Part shown: piece after piece, positions 53,690-63,740 of the stretch
Numbering within the stretch: the stretch's first letter is position 1
Layout: the number at the start of each line of letters is the position of its first letter
Source: Bradyrhizobium sp. Ai1a-2
GTDB taxonomy: Bacteria; Pseudomonadota; Alphaproteobacteria; Rhizobiales; Xanthobacteraceae
Direction: 5' to 3'
Assembly (NCBI RefSeq): GCF_000426245.1
Contig: NZ_AUEZ01000014.1
Coordinates: 1 to 64,000, forward strand
Length of the DNA stretch: 64,000 nucleotides
Position numbers and translations under genes: made by a program
Notes under the pieces: model-generated
Database searches by the model: none
Seen by the model: only the letters and a program-made list of their open reading frames with translations
Told to the model about the DNA's origin: nothing

Positions 53690-55149
53690 CGGCTCCTTGC
53701 GATCTCGAGCATGCGGTCGATGCCGAGATGCGCTTCCAGATGGTCGGCCAGCGCCTCGAGCGCCGATTCGATCCGCGATTCATAAGCGACAGACGATGCG
53801 ATGCCGAGATTGGCAAGCCACGCCCTCCGGAAGCTGTCATTGACGAACAGCCCGTGCAGATACGTCCCCTGCACCCGACCATCGGTTGAGCAGGCGCCGT
53901 CGGGACGGCCGGCAATCCGGACCACCGGGCGCCCGCAATCCGCACCACTGGTGCGGCCGAGATGGATCTCATAACCCTCGATCGGGCTGCCTGTCGCGCA
54001 ATGAATACCCCGCACGCGCGTCGTCGATTTATGGGCATCCATCGTCGTGGCGATATTGAGCAGCCCGAGCCCCTCGACCGTGCCGGCCGGGCCATCGATG
54101 CCATAGGGGTCAGCGATCGTCCTGCCGAGCATCTGGTAGCCGCCGCACAGTCCGAGCACCTGACCGCCGCGCCTCGCATGCGCCTTGATGTCGATATCCC
54201 AGCCCTGCGCGCGCAGGAAGGCGAGATCGCCGATCGTCGATTTGCTGCCGGGCAGGATCACGACATCGGCGTCAGCCGGGATCGGCTCGCCCGGCCGCAC
54301 GAACACCAGCCTCACGCCAGGCTCCATGCCCAGCGGGTCCAGATCGTCGAAATTGGCGATGCGCGCAAGCACGGGAACGGCGATGACCTTCCGGGCGGAC
54401 GATGCCTGCACGCGATCGAGATCGATGGCGTCCTCGGCAGGCAGCCAGGCGGCCTGAGGCAGCCACGGCACCACGCCGAGCGACGGCCAGCCGGTCATGC
54501 GCGTCACGGCTTCGAGTCCCTGATCGAACAGCCTGGGGTCGCCGCGGAACTTGTTGATCAGGAAGCCGCGAATGCGCGCGCGCTCCTCGGTCTCCAGCAC
54601 GAGATGGGTCCCCACAAGGCTCGCGATGACACCGCCGCGGTCGATATCGCCGACCAGCACGACAGGAATATCGGCCGCCGTGGCAAAGCCCATATTGGCG
54701 ATATCGCCGGCCCGCAGATTGATCTCGGCCGGACTGCCCGCACCTTCGACCAGCACGATATCGGCGGCGCGGGCAAGATGCGCGAAACTGTCGAGCACGG
54801 CAGGCAACAGCGCCGCCTTCTTTCCGAGATAGTCGGCCGCGCGAAGGGTGCTGCGCCGCTGGCCCTGCACGATCACCTGCGCGCCGGTGTCGGTCTCGGG
54901 CTTCAGGAGCACGGGGTTCATATGGACGCTGGGCTGCATCCGCGCGGCGCGCGCCTGCACCGCCTGCGCGCGGCCGATCTCGCCGCCATCGACTGCCACC
55001 GCGGCATTGTTCGACATGTTCTGCGGCTTGAACGGCGCGACCTTGAGGCCGCGCCTGACCAGTGCCCGCGCCAGGCCCGCGACAATCGTCGACTTCCCGG
55101 CATTGGAACCAGTGGCCTGGATCATCAGCGCCGGCGTCGGCCGCGCCAT
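53662..55149 (-). CDS. cobQ: Cobyric acid synthase CobQ
   Basis: This 495-residue enzyme amidates adenosylcobyrinic acid a,c-diamide at side chains b, d, e and g, using glutamine and ATP. The N-terminal synthetase part has [21 protein letters not shown] and [12 protein letters not shown]. The C-terminal class I glutaminase domain has the nucleophile Cys in [10 protein letters not shown] and [12 protein letters not shown]. The start codon shares one base with the cobO stop (TGATG), so cobN-cobO-cobQ are translationally linked. It is the last gene of the riboswitch-controlled leftward operon. Confidence 0.96.
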   Translation of the reverse strand: MARPTPALMIQATGSNAGKSTIVAGLARALVRRGLKVAPFKPQNMSNNAAVAVDGGEIGRAQAVQARAARMQPSVHMNPVLLKPETDTGAQVIVQGQRRSTLRAADYLGKKAALLPAVLDSFAHLARAADIVLVEGAGSPAEINLRAGDIANMGFATAADIPVVLVGDIDRGGVIASLVGTHLVLETEERARIRGFLINKFRGDPRLFDQGLEAVTRMTGWPSLGVVPWLPQAAWLPAEDAIDLDRVQASSARKVIAVPVLARIANFDDLDPLGMEPGVRLVFVRPGEPIPADADVVILPGSKSTIGDLAFLRAQGWDIDIKAHARRGGQVLGLCGGYQMLGRTIADPYGIDGPAGTVEGLGLLNIATTMDAHKSTTRVRGIHCATGSPIEGYEIHLGRTSGADCGRPVVRIAGRPDGACSTDGRVQGTYLHGLFVNDSFRRAWLANLGIASSVAYESRIESALEALADHLEAHLGIDRMLEIARSRQTTNASAA

Positions 55150-55778
55150 CAGAATTCGACTCCCTTCTGCGCCTTCACACCCGCACGGAACGGATGCTTG
55201 ACCAGCGTCATCTCGGTGACCAGATCGGCCATCTCGATCAGCGACGCATGCGCATTGCGGCCGGTGATGACGACGTGCTTGTCGGCCGGCTTCTCGTCAC
55301 GGAGAAAGGCGAGCACTTCATCGATCGGAAGATAGTCGTAACGGAGGACGATGTTGAGCTCATCCAGCAGGACCATACGATGGCGATCGTCGCGGATCAG
55401 CTCCTTGGCGGCCTCCCAACCTTTCCGGGCGGCCGCAATGTCGCGCTCGCGATCCTGCGTTTCCCAGGTGAACCCCTCCCCCATCACGTGCAAGGTCACG
55501 AGGTCCGGAAACCTCGCCAACACCCGCGCCTCTCCCGTATCCCACTTCGGCGACTTCGTGAATTGAACGACGGCGACGGGATAGCCGTGACCGATATGCC
55601 GAAACACCATGCCGAGCGCGGCTGACGTCTTGCCCTTGCCGGTGCCGGTATGGACGATCAGCAGACCTTTCTCGCCGGTCTTGGTCGCCATGATCTTGTC
55701 ACGCGCCGCCTTGTGCTTCCGGGCCTTCTCGCGATGACGGGCATTCTCGTCGTCGGCTTCGTGAGATGGATTCATCAT
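55149..55778 (-). CDS. cobO: Cob(I)yrinic acid a,c-diamide adenosyltransferase CobO
   Basis: This 209-residue protein starts at ATG 55778, or the next codon at 55775, overlapping the cobN stop (ATGA). It belongs to the CobA/CobO/BtuR family, with P-loop [24 protein letters not shown], then [26 protein letters not shown] and [20 protein letters not shown]. It transfers the adenosyl group of ATP to cob(I)alamin-type corrinoids. The N-terminal 30 residues are charged and non-conserved. Confidence 0.95.
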   Translation of the reverse strand: MMNPSHEADDENARHREKARKHKAARDKIMATKTGEKGLLIVHTGTGKGKTSAALGMVFRHIGHGYPVAVVQFTKSPKWDTGEARVLARFPDLVTLHVMGEGFTWETQDRERDIAAARKGWEAAKELIRDDRHRMVLLDELNIVLRYDYLPIDEVLAFLRDEKPADKHVVITGRNAHASLIEMADLVTEMTLVKHPFRAGVKAQKGVEF

Positions 55779-58700
55779 GCGATCTCTCTTTTGGCTTCGT
55801 GCAAACTTTCGGCAATCAGATCCACGGCGCGGTTGGAGCGCGGCGTCCATAATCCGCGCCTGATGGCTTCCGCGAACCGGGCGGCCATCTCGCGGAGCGC
55901 GGCGGGATTGGACTGCTCGATGAAATCTCGTACCCGGTCGTCTTCGAGATAGGCCGCGAACAACTGATCGAAGTGATGATTTGAGACCGCATCGGTCGAG
56001 GCGGCAAAACCGAACAGATAGTCCACGGTCGCAGCCATCTCGAACGCGCCCTTGTAGCCGTGCCGCATCACGCCGGCGATCCATTTCGGGTTGGCGGCGC
56101 GGCCCCGCACCACGCGGGATATCTCATGCGCCAGCGATCGCACCGCCGGCATCTCGGGCCGCGACGTATCGATATGCGCAATGCGCGGCGCCTGCCCGCG
56201 CAAGGTCGACACGGTCGCCGCCAGTCCGCCCATGAACTGATAGTAGTCGTCGGAATCCAGGATATCGTGTTCGCGGTTGTCCTGGGCCTGCGCGATCAGG
56301 TCGACATCGGCGAGCCGCGCGACAAGATCGTCGCGGGCAGCGCTGCCCTCGGCCCCTGCGCCATAGGAATAGCCGCCCCAATCCAGATAGACGTCAGCCA
56401 GATCGGCGCGATCGTCCCAGCCGCCCTCGTCGATCAAGGCTTGCAGTCCCGCGCCATAGGCCCCCGGCTTCGAGCCGAACACGCGATTGTTGGCACGGCG
56501 CTCGGCGATGTCGCGGCTGATGCCGCTTGCTTCCAGTGCCTGCCGTCGTCGGCGGACATTCGCGGCGATGGGATTCGCATCATCAGGCTCGTCGAGCGCT
56601 GCGACCGCCGCCACCGCGCTCGCGATGATGTCCATCTGGGTCGGAAACGCATCCCGAAACAGGCCCGAGACACGAAACGTGACATCGATGCGTGGACGCT
56701 TCAATTCAGACAGGGGCGTGATCGCAAAACCGGTCACCCGCCCCGAGGTCTCCTCCCACGTCGGCCGGACCCCGATCAAGGCGAGCGCCTGCGCAACATC
56801 ATCGCCGCCGGTGCGCATGTTGGCGGTCCCCCAGGCCGACAGCGCGATCGTTCGTGGCCATTCGCCGGTTTCCTGCCAGAAGGATTCGACGAGCCGTTCG
56901 GCCGCCAATTGCCCGATCCGCCAGGCCGAGGGAGTCGGCACCGCGCGCACATCGACGGCGAAGAAGTTGCGGCCAGTCGGCAGCACGTCGGGCCTGCCAC
57001 GCGTCGGCGCTCCCGACGGACCGGGACGCACGAAACGGCCGTCGAGGCCGCGCAGCAATGCCGCCATCTCCTGCGGAGGGCTCGCGTCGATGGCCGGCCG
57101 CAATCTCGTCTCGATCCAGTCCAGCACGGCTGCGGTGCGCACCCATGACGGGTCGGACTCCATCTCACCCGACACCAGCCGCAACGCCAATTGTTCGATC
57201 CGCTCGACGGTGTCTCCCGTCGTCCGCCACACGCCCGAGCCGAGTCCAGCCAGGACCGCGGGCCGTGGCCCTGTGAATGTGTCGGCGAGATCACGGGTCA
57301 GCGGGTCGAAATCGGCAAGACCGAGATCAAGCGCCAGTGCGCGATGCAGCGAGGCGTCTTCCGGCTTGCGGTCCGATCGCGGCACGCGCGCGATCGACAC
57401 GAGCAGATCGGCACACTGTCTTGGATCGGGCGCGCGGCCAAAGACGTGGAGGCCGTCGCGGATCTGCATCTCCTTGATGTCGCACAAATGCGCATCAAGC
57501 GCGCGCAGCGCCTCGCCGACCGGCATGTCCCGCGTCAGGTTGACATCGGCATCGAGCTGCCTGGCCCGGGCCGTCGAAAGGATGTCCTCTGCGATGACAG
57601 CGGCGCGCTTCGGATCGAGGTCGGTCGCAACTGAATATTCATCCACCATCGATTCCAGCCGCGCCAGATCGTCATGCAATCCGGCGCGGGTCACGGGCGG
57701 CGTCAGATGATCGACGATGACCGCGGAGGTCCGGCGCTTGGCCTGGATGCCTTCGCCGGGATCGTTCACGATGAATGGATAGAGATGCGGCAACGGGCCG
57801 AGCACCGCGTCCGGCAGGCATTCGGCGGAAAGCCCGGTGCTCTTGCCCGGCAGCCATTCCAGATTGCCGTGCTTGCCGAGATGCATGACCGCGTGAACGT
57901 CGAAGGCGCGGCGCAGCCAAAGATAAAACGCCAGATAGTGATGGGGCGGAACAAGGTCCGGATCGTGATAGGTGCTCTTGGGATCGATATTGTAGCCTCG
58001 CGCCGGCTGCACGCCGACAACGACGCTGCCGAAGCGATGCAGGCCGAAACGGAACGCACCATTGGTGACGTGCGGATCATGGGCCGGATCGCCCCAGCGT
58101 CCGATGATCGTGCGCTGGATGCTGGAGGGAAGCGCGCCAAACGCCGCCTCGTACTCGGCAAGCGGCCACGACGCACCGCCACGCCGCAAGGCGCGGGCGT
58201 CGAGGGCATTGGTCGGTCCTTCCTGCAACAGCCGCATCATGACGGCCGCATCATCAGGGGCGCCGGAAATCTCGTAGCCTTCGTTCCTCATCGCGCCGAG
58301 GATTCCGATCAGGCTTTGCGGCGTATCCAAGCCCACGCCGTTGGCGAGACGGCCGTCGCGATTGGGATAGTTGGCGAGGATAATGCCAACCCGTCGCTGG
58401 CTCGGAGGCGTACGGCGCAGCCGCACCCACGCCGCGGCGAGATCGGTTGTCGCCGCGACGCGATCCTCGACCGGCCGGAAAGCTGTCGGCGTGAAGGCGC
58501 CCAGGCGCTGTCCGGATTCCTTGAACGCGATGGCATTGGCGAAGATGCGCCCGTCGACCTCGGGCAGGACCACATGCATGGCAAGGTCCCGCGGATTGAG
58601 ACCGCGGGTCGAGCCTTCCCAACTCTTGCGGGAAATGCCGGCTTGCGCGACCTGCAGCACCGGGCAATCGGTCTCCGACAATATCCCGGCGTTTTCGCGC

Positions 58701-59485
58701 GCGGTCGCCGTCGCAAAGGCCGTCGCGTTCACGATGATATCGGGCGGGTGCGCGGCAAGCGCGGTGCGGAGAAATGCGATCGAGCGTTCATCCTTGAGGC
58801 TCGTCACATAAAGTCCGACTGCATTGAGCCCGCGCGCCCTCAGCGCGGAGCAGAGTGCATCGATCGCGGCCGTATCGCCGCCGGCGACCAGGGCGCGGTA
58901 GAAGATCACGACAGCGTTGGGCCGCTTGTCCGCGGCAGGTCCTCCGCTCCAGAAGCCGGCGGCCGGCATTGGCCGCGCCGACGGCGGCCTGTTGCCGTGA
59001 CCGATCAGGTGCGCGGCGAAGCGAAGCGCCAATTGCGCGTTGTCGACCCCACCTTCGGTGCAATAGCGCCACAGCTCAAACGTCTCGTCGGCGCCGAGCG
59101 TACCGCGCGCGGCCAATGCTGCGTTCCAGTCGGTTTCTCCGGGAATGCAGGCGAACAACCTCCGGCGCTGGATCGCGTCGCGCCGAAGGCTTTCGACACC
59201 GTGCGGCCAGTAGCTTTCGCCGCCGAGCATCCGAAGCACGACGATCTTTGCTTCGCTGAGCGTGCGTTCGACATAGAGATCGACCGAGGCGGGATGACCA
59301 AGAGCCAGCAGATTGGTCAGGCGGACGCTTGGGAAGCCTGCAGGCAATGCCGCATGCGCGGCGCCGAAGGCCGCCAGATCACTGTCCGCAGCGGACAGGA
59401 TGACGATCTCGGCGGTTTCCTGCCCGAGGTCGCGCGCGACATCGCCGTCGTCGATGCTGCCGCCGCTGTCGAGTTTCAGGTGCAT
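55775..59485 (-). CDS. cobN: Aerobic cobaltochelatase large subunit CobN
   Basis: This 1236-residue protein is the catalytic subunit of the ATP-dependent cobaltochelatase that inserts cobalt into hydrogenobyrinic acid a,c-diamide. It is similar to magnesium chelatase BchH/ChlH. Landmarks are VVLRMLGGESYWPHGVESL near residue 85, GIILANYPNRDGRLANGVGLDTPQS, HLGKHGNLEWLPGKSTGLS in the centre, and WGTANMRTGGDDVAQALALIGVRPTWE. The CobS and CobT subunits of the complex are not in the window. It lies 17 bases after cobW. Confidence 0.96.
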   Translation of the reverse strand: MHLKLDSGGSIDDGDVARDLGQETAEIVILSAADSDLAAFGAAHAALPAGFPSVRLTNLLALGHPASVDLYVERTLSEAKIVVLRMLGGESYWPHGVESLRRDAIQRRRLFACIPGETDWNAALAARGTLGADETFELWRYCTEGGVDNAQLALRFAAHLIGHGNRPPSARPMPAAGFWSGGPAADKRPNAVVIFYRALVAGGDTAAIDALCSALRARGLNAVGLYVTSLKDERSIAFLRTALAAHPPDIIVNATAFATATARENAGILSETDCPVLQVAQAGISRKSWEGSTRGLNPRDLAMHVVLPEVDGRIFANAIAFKESGQRLGAFTPTAFRPVEDRVAATTDLAAAWVRLRRTPPSQRRVGIILANYPNRDGRLANGVGLDTPQSLIGILGAMRNEGYEISGAPDDAAVMMRLLQEGPTNALDARALRRGGASWPLAEYEAAFGALPSSIQRTIIGRWGDPAHDPHVTNGAFRFGLHRFGSVVVGVQPARGYNIDPKSTYHDPDLVPPHHYLAFYLWLRRAFDVHAVMHLGKHGNLEWLPGKSTGLSAECLPDAVLGPLPHLYPFIVNDPGEGIQAKRRTSAVIVDHLTPPVTRAGLHDDLARLESMVDEYSVATDLDPKRAAVIAEDILSTARARQLDADVNLTRDMPVGEALRALDAHLCDIKEMQIRDGLHVFGRAPDPRQCADLLVSIARVPRSDRKPEDASLHRALALDLGLADFDPLTRDLADTFTGPRPAVLAGLGSGVWRTTGDTVERIEQLALRLVSGEMESDPSWVRTAAVLDWIETRLRPAIDASPPQEMAALLRGLDGRFVRPGPSGAPTRGRPDVLPTGRNFFAVDVRAVPTPSAWRIGQLAAERLVESFWQETGEWPRTIALSAWGTANMRTGGDDVAQALALIGVRPTWEETSGRVTGFAITPLSELKRPRIDVTFRVSGLFRDAFPTQMDIIASAVAAVAALDEPDDANPIAANVRRRRQALEASGISRDIAERRANNRVFGSKPGAYGAGLQALIDEGGWDDRADLADVYLDWGGYSYGAGAEGSAARDDLVARLADVDLIAQAQDNREHDILDSDDYYQFMGGLAATVSTLRGQAPRIAHIDTSRPEMPAVRSLAHEISRVVRGRAANPKWIAGVMRHGYKGAFEMAATVDYLFGFAASTDAVSNHHFDQLFAAYLEDDRVRDFIEQSNPAALREMAARFAEAIRRGLWTPRSNRAVDLIAESLHEAKREIA

Positions 59486-59502
59486 GATCGCCTTTCGATA
59501 GG

Positions 59503-60516
59503 CTATCCCGCAAGCGCGCGGCGCGCCGCATCGGCGTCGAAGCCTTTGAGGCCGATCACGACCAGATGCTCGGCCTGCCTGACGTCGGGCCGCGCGAACG
59601 CCAGTTCAACACGGCTGCCGACGGCCTGCACCACGATCGGCGCAGGCTTTTCGGATATCCTTGCATGGCCCTTGACGCGCAGCACACCTGCCAGACTCAG
59701 GACGTCGCTGACCCTTGCGCGCATCGCCTCGACGCTCTCGGCCGCAGCGGGCGTCACGACGATGCTGTCGAAATCGTCGTGATCGTGTTCTTCCTCCTCG
59801 CCGTGGTGACCGGCCCGCGCGGCGAGATCGTTCTCGGCATCGGCCTTCATTCCGATCAGGACATCGGGAGCAAGCGCACCATGGGAGCGGACGACACGGA
59901 CGCCTAGCCTCAATTGCGCGCCCAGCCGGTCTTCGATCCCGGCAAGCACGTCTGACGGCACCAGATCGCTCTTGGAAAGGACCACGAGGTCGGCACAGGC
60001 GAGCTGATCCTCGAACACTTCTTCGATCGGGTCGTCGTGATCGATCTCCTCGTCCGCGGCACGCTGAGCCGCGACCGCCTGTTCGTCGAGCACGACGCGT
60101 CCCTCGGACAGCGCCAACGCATCGACGACCGTCACGACGCCGTCGACGGTCGCGCGGGTGCGGACCGCGGGCCACGCGAACGCCTTCAAGAGTGGCTGCG
60201 GCAGCGCCAGCCCGGACGTCTCGATCACGATCGCATCCAGCGGCTCGTCGCGTGTCAGCAGCTTGTCCATGGTCGGAATGAAATCGTCGGCGACAGTGCA
60301 GCAGATGCAGCCATTGGTCAGTTCGACGATGTCACCGGGCGCACAGGCCTTGGCCGCGCATTCCTCGACAAGGCCGCCATCGAAACCGGCATCGCCGAAC
60401 TCGTTGACGATGACGGCGATGCGGCGGCCGTCGGCTTGCGTCAGAAGCGAGCGCAGCAGCGTGGTCTTGCCGGCACCGAGGAAACCGGTGAGCACGGTGA
60501 CTGGAACACGGGACAT
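59503..60516 (-). CDS. cobW: CobW-type metallochaperone GTPase
   Basis: This 337-residue G3E GTPase has P-loop GFLGAGKTTLLRSLL, Walker B-type IVIETSGLALPQPLL, and the metal-binding ELTNGCICCTVADDF (CxCC). A His/Asp/Glu-rich stretch (HHGEEEEHDHDD) lies before the C-terminal CobW_C domain. It probably delivers cobalt to the CobN-containing chelatase. It sits between cobU and cobN in the riboswitch operon, which supports the cobalt role over zinc. Confidence 0.94.
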   Translation of the reverse strand: MSRVPVTVLTGFLGAGKTTLLRSLLTQADGRRIAVIVNEFGDAGFDGGLVEECAAKACAPGDIVELTNGCICCTVADDFIPTMDKLLTRDEPLDAIVIETSGLALPQPLLKAFAWPAVRTRATVDGVVTVVDALALSEGRVVLDEQAVAAQRAADEEIDHDDPIEEVFEDQLACADLVVLSKSDLVPSDVLAGIEDRLGAQLRLGVRVVRSHGALAPDVLIGMKADAENDLAARAGHHGEEEEHDHDDFDSIVVTPAAAESVEAMRARVSDVLSLAGVLRVKGHARISEKPAPIVVQAVGSRVELAFARPDVRQAEHLVVIGLKGFDADAARRALAG

Positions 60517-60529
60517 TTTTCAGGACTCC

Positions 60530-61054
60530 TTAAGAGGAACGTTTGAGCCACAGCGGAAGACCTGCCGCGACGAACACGACATTGGGAACGGTTGAGGCGA
60601 CCATTTGGTTGAGACGGCCCTGCGCATCACGGAAATCGCGGCCGAGCCTGGTTTCAGGCACGATGCCGAGACCGACCTCGTTCGACACCAGGACAACGGG
60701 ATTTGCGGCGGCGCCAATGAATTGCGCAAGCCGTTTCGCCTCGACATCGGGATCGCGCCCGGCAAGCATCAGGTTGGAGAGCCAGAGCGTCAGGCAATCG
60801 ACCAGGACCGCGCGTCCGGGCCGCGATGCCTGTGTCAAGGCATCGATGAGCGCCAGCGGCTCCTCCACGGTCGTCCAATCCGAGCCGCGCCGGCTGCGAT
60901 GATGCGCAATCCTGTCCTGCATCTCTCCATCGCCTGCAGTCGCCGTCGCCAGATACACGCGAGCAAGGCCGCTTTCGGCAATCATCCGCTCGGCGAAGGC
61001 GGATTTGCCCGAACGCGCGCCTCCCAGCACCAGCGTGGTCGAGAGGGAATTCAT
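60530..61054 (-). CDS. cobU: Adenosylcobinamide kinase / guanylyltransferase (CobU, also CobP)
   Basis: This 174-residue protein begins TTLVLGGARSGKSAFAERM, with the P-loop characteristic of CobU/CobP, followed by RVYLATA, DRIAHHRSRRGSDWTTVEEPL with the nucleotide-accepting His, VLVDCLTLWLSNLM and VLVSNEVGLGIVPET. It phosphorylates adenosylcobinamide and then forms adenosyl-GDP-cobinamide. Its ATG overlaps the DUF1636 gene stop by four bases (ATGA). Confidence 0.95.
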   Translation of the reverse strand: MNSLSTTLVLGGARSGKSAFAERMIAESGLARVYLATATAGDGEMQDRIAHHRSRRGSDWTTVEEPLALIDALTQASRPGRAVLVDCLTLWLSNLMLAGRDPDVEAKRLAQFIGAAANPVVLVSNEVGLGIVPETRLGRDFRDAQGRLNQMVASTVPNVVFVAAGLPLWLKRSS

Positions 61055-61500
61055 TTCGGGGCGCTACCATCTTCGGGAGACCAGCGAACGGGCGGCAGCC
61101 GCGCCACCATCCCCTTGCGCAGGATTTCGGCGCGCTCGCGCCACGGCACCAGGCCATACGTCGACTTGCGATAGGAATCGACGAAAGAGACGACGGCCTC
61201 GGCCCCCTCGGGCTGGAGGTCGCCGAACAGGAAGGTGTAACCGTCCGAACTCGAAACCGCGACCGTGGTCGGCCGCTTGCACACACTCAGGCACTGCACG
61301 CGCCGGACCTGAACGGCTGCATCGCGCTCGGCTGTTGCGTCCCGGATCGCGTCGAACATCGCGGGGCCGGCCAAGACGCCCTCTGACGTCTTGCAGGTGA
61401 CGCATACGCTGACGATGACAGGACCATCCGGCGCAGTCGCCGGCAAAGATTCATCCGGGCAGGGATCAGGATGTTGCTGATCGACGTCGTTGCGATCCAT
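61051..61500 (-). CDS. DUF1636 family small metal-binding-type protein
   Basis: This 149-residue protein starts at ATG 61500 (GTG 61503 and TTG 61512 are alternatives). Its core, VIVSVCVTCKTSEG...VQVRRVQCLSVCKRPTTVAVSSSDGYTFLFGDL, has a CxxC and a CxxxC pair resembling thioredoxin-like [2Fe-2S] ferredoxins. DUF1636 genes are regularly found in alphaproteobacterial cobalamin loci. Its exact role is not established; redox support for cobalt reduction is a guess. It is the first gene after the riboswitch. Confidence 0.85.
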   Translation of the reverse strand: MDRNDVDQQHPDPCPDESLPATAPDGPVIVSVCVTCKTSEGVLAGPAMFDAIRDATAERDAAVQVRRVQCLSVCKRPTTVAVSSSDGYTFLFGDLQPEGAEAVVSFVDSYRKSTYGLVPWRERAEILRKGMVARLPPVRWSPEDGSAPK

Positions 61501-61639
61501 CACGATGCTCAAGTCAGGGCCATGACGTCAAAGCCATGACGGCCGCGAGCTTTGTTGGATCGCGTTCGACGGTGGAACGACCATCGAACTCATTTCGTCC
61601 AGTGCACCCCGCCCGACGAACCTCCAAAGCACAATACAC

Positions 61640-61815
61640 GATGGCAGGTCTCCTGGCTCGCGGGTCGTCGCCTCTCGCCGCCTTCCCGGTCATCCCAGTG
61701 GCCTCGGCTTCGGCTCGCCGCTTACAGTTGCGGGGGCAGCGTCGGCATTGCACCGACTTCCCTTTTTCACCTTCCCGAAAGAAGGACCATCGGCGCCACG
61801 CTAACGGTCCCCGCG
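61640..61815 (-). ncRNA. Cobalamin (B12) riboswitch of the cobU-W-N-O-Q operon
   Basis: Read on the minus strand, all key elements appear in order: GGTGAAAAAGGGAAG, GCTGCCCCCGCAACTGTAAGCG, GCCACTGGG, GGGAAGGCGG and the B12 box GCGAGCCAGGAGACC (within 61643-61661). About 140 bases of leader follow before the first gene. Excess adenosylcobalamin should shut off the whole leftward operon. The 5' boundary is approximate. Confidence 0.95.
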
Positions 61816-61882
61816 ACGGCGGTCAACTGCAGTTGACCTGCCCGTTTCCTTCGGCCACTTAGGGCGCGCGCACGAGGAGCCC

Positions 61883-62938
61883 ATGACCTTCCAAATCCCA
61901 TCCGACTGGCAAATCCCGGCGATCACTCCGCTCGATCCGACGCTTGCCGCAAGGATGCGCGCGCGAATCGACGGCAAAGCCAAGCCGCCGGGCTCGCTCG
62001 GACGAATCGAAGACCTGGCCGTGCAGCTCGGTGTGATCGCCCATCCATCCGCCACTGCCCTGCAGAACGCCGTTCTGCTCGTGTTCGCGGGTGATCACGG
62101 GCTGACGGAAGAAGGCGTTTCGCAATATCCGTCCGCCGTGACGGCCGCGATGGTGAGGACCTATCTCGCAGGTCGCGCCAGCGCCAACGCTTTTGCGGCC
62201 GCCTCAGACGTCAGGATCCGCGTCGTGGATGCCGGCGTCGCCAGCGAGCTGCCGTCCCATCCCGACCTCCTCAGCATCAAGATTCGGGCCGGCACTGCGA
62301 ATTCTGCGCGCGAGGCGGCCATGTCGGCCCAGGAAGCGCACAAGGCGCTCGCGGCCGGCTTTGCCATAGCTTCCAGCGAAATCGAGGCAGGCGCCGACAT
62401 CATCGCGCTCGGCGAGATGGGAATAGGCAACACGGCCTCTTCCGCACTTCTGGTGCATCGGCTGGCGCCCGCTCCGCTGGACGATTGCATCGGCGTCGGC
62501 GCCGGCCAGGACGAACCGGGTATCGCGCGCAAGCGCGCTGCCATCCACAAGGCAGCCAATCGCAGCGATGCAACGGCGCCGTTCGAGGTGCTCAGAGAAT
62601 TCGGCGGCCTCGAGATCGCGATGATGGCGGGCGCAGCGCTTGGCGCAGCGGCACATCGCCGTCCGGTCGTCATCGACGGCTTCATTTCGTCTGCCGCCGC
62701 CCTTGTCGCCGTCAGGCTGGCGCCGGCGACGCGCGACTATTGCGTTTTCGCACATCGATCGGCCGAAAAGGGTCACGACATTGTGCTGGCGGCGCTTCAG
62801 GCGCGGCCGTTGCTTGCTCTCGACATGAGACTTGGCGAGGGCACCGGCGCGTTGCTGGCGGTCCCGCTGGTGCGGGCGGCATCCCGCCTGCTGACCGACG
62901 TCGCCGACTTAAGCGATGTGCTGGAGGGAAGGATCTAG
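61883..62938 (+). CDS. cobT: Nicotinate-nucleotide:dimethylbenzimidazole phosphoribosyltransferase
   Basis: This 351-residue enzyme is CobT in Salmonella and CobU in Pseudomonas denitrificans. It starts at ATG 61883 with GAGGAG just upstream. Signatures are KPPGSLGRIEDLAVQLG, VLLVFAGDHGLTEEGVSQYP, ALGEMGIGNTASSALL and LDMRLGEGTGALLAVPL, the last with the catalytic base Glu. It makes alpha-ribazole phosphate for the lower loop of B12. It is divergent from the riboswitch operon, and no riboswitch was seen on its own strand in the short gap. Confidence 0.95.
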   Translation: MTFQIPSDWQIPAITPLDPTLAARMRARIDGKAKPPGSLGRIEDLAVQLGVIAHPSATALQNAVLLVFAGDHGLTEEGVSQYPSAVTAAMVRTYLAGRASANAFAAASDVRIRVVDAGVASELPSHPDLLSIKIRAGTANSAREAAMSAQEAHKALAAGFAIASSEIEAGADIIALGEMGIGNTASSALLVHRLAPAPLDDCIGVGAGQDEPGIARKRAAIHKAANRSDATAPFEVLREFGGLEIAMMAGAALGAAAHRRPVVIDGFISSAAALVAVRLAPATRDYCVFAHRSAEKGHDIVLAALQARPLLALDMRLGEGTGALLAVPLVRAASRLLTDVADLSDVLEGRI

Positions 62939-63718
62939 ATGAGCCTGGATCGTTTTCGCGACGCGGTCCGATTCCTCACGATCATCCCTGTCGGGGCTTC
63001 GAACGATGCGACCGATTCCGAGTGGCTGGTCCGCTCGGCACAATTCTTCCCGCTGGTCGGCGCGATCGTTGGTCTCGTTTCGGCGGCGGCACTACTGCTC
63101 GCATCCCTCGTATTGGGGCCCGTGATCGCGGCGCTGATCGCGATGCTGGCAAGCATCCTCATCACCAGCGGCTTCCACGAGGACGGGCTGGCCGATACCG
63201 CTGACGGCTTTGGCGGCGGCTGGACCGTCGAACAGCGCCTCACCATCATGAAGGACAGCAGGATCGGGACCTATGGCACGCTCGCACTGATTTTCGCGAT
63301 TGCATTGCGCGTGGCGGCGATCGCCGAGATGCCGACATGGATTGCTGCAGCGGCGCTGATTGCGAGCGGAGCCGCCGGCCGAGCCGTGGTGCTGCCGGTC
63401 GTCGGCTGGATGAAATACGCGGGCAACACGTCGGCGATGAAGGTCGCCTATGCGCCCTCTCCGCTCCGGGCGCGCGAAATCGCCTTTGCGGCGATCGTGG
63501 TGCTGCTCGCGCTGGCACCGCTGGCGGCGACCTCCACGCGTTTTCCGTTCGAAGCCCTTGTCGGCATCTGCTGCGGCATCGTCCTCGCAGTCGTGATCGC
63601 ATTATGGTCGCGACGGTTGATCGGAGGCTATACCGGCGATGTGCTGGGGGCCATCGAGCAGGTGTTCGAGATCGGCTTCCTGCTCGGTGTCGCCGCCGTC
63701 ATCCGGTCCGCGATCTGA
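62939..63718 (+). CDS. cobS: Cobalamin-5'-phosphate synthase CobS (CobV)
   Basis: This 259-residue integral membrane enzyme starts at ATG 62939, directly after the cobT stop. The conserved acidic motif FHEDGLADTADGFGGG lies near residue 80, followed by RLTIMKDSRIGTYG; five to six hydrophobic helices are visible. It joins adenosyl-GDP-cobinamide and alpha-ribazole (phosphate), completing B12. Called CobV in Pseudomonas denitrificans. Confidence 0.95.
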   Translation: MSLDRFRDAVRFLTIIPVGASNDATDSEWLVRSAQFFPLVGAIVGLVSAAALLLASLVLGPVIAALIAMLASILITSGFHEDGLADTADGFGGGWTVEQRLTIMKDSRIGTYGTLALIFAIALRVAAIAEMPTWIAAAALIASGAAGRAVVLPVVGWMKYAGNTSAMKVAYAPSPLRAREIAFAAIVVLLALAPLAATSTRFPFEALVGICCGIVLAVVIALWSRRLIGGYTGDVLGAIEQVFEIGFLLGVAAVIRSAI

Positions 63719-63740
63719 GCGACGAACAACGGGAGGTTCG

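Noticed and set aside
57674..59782. Open frame of about 702 codons opposite cobN
   Set aside because: Shadow of cobN; no recognisable protein features.
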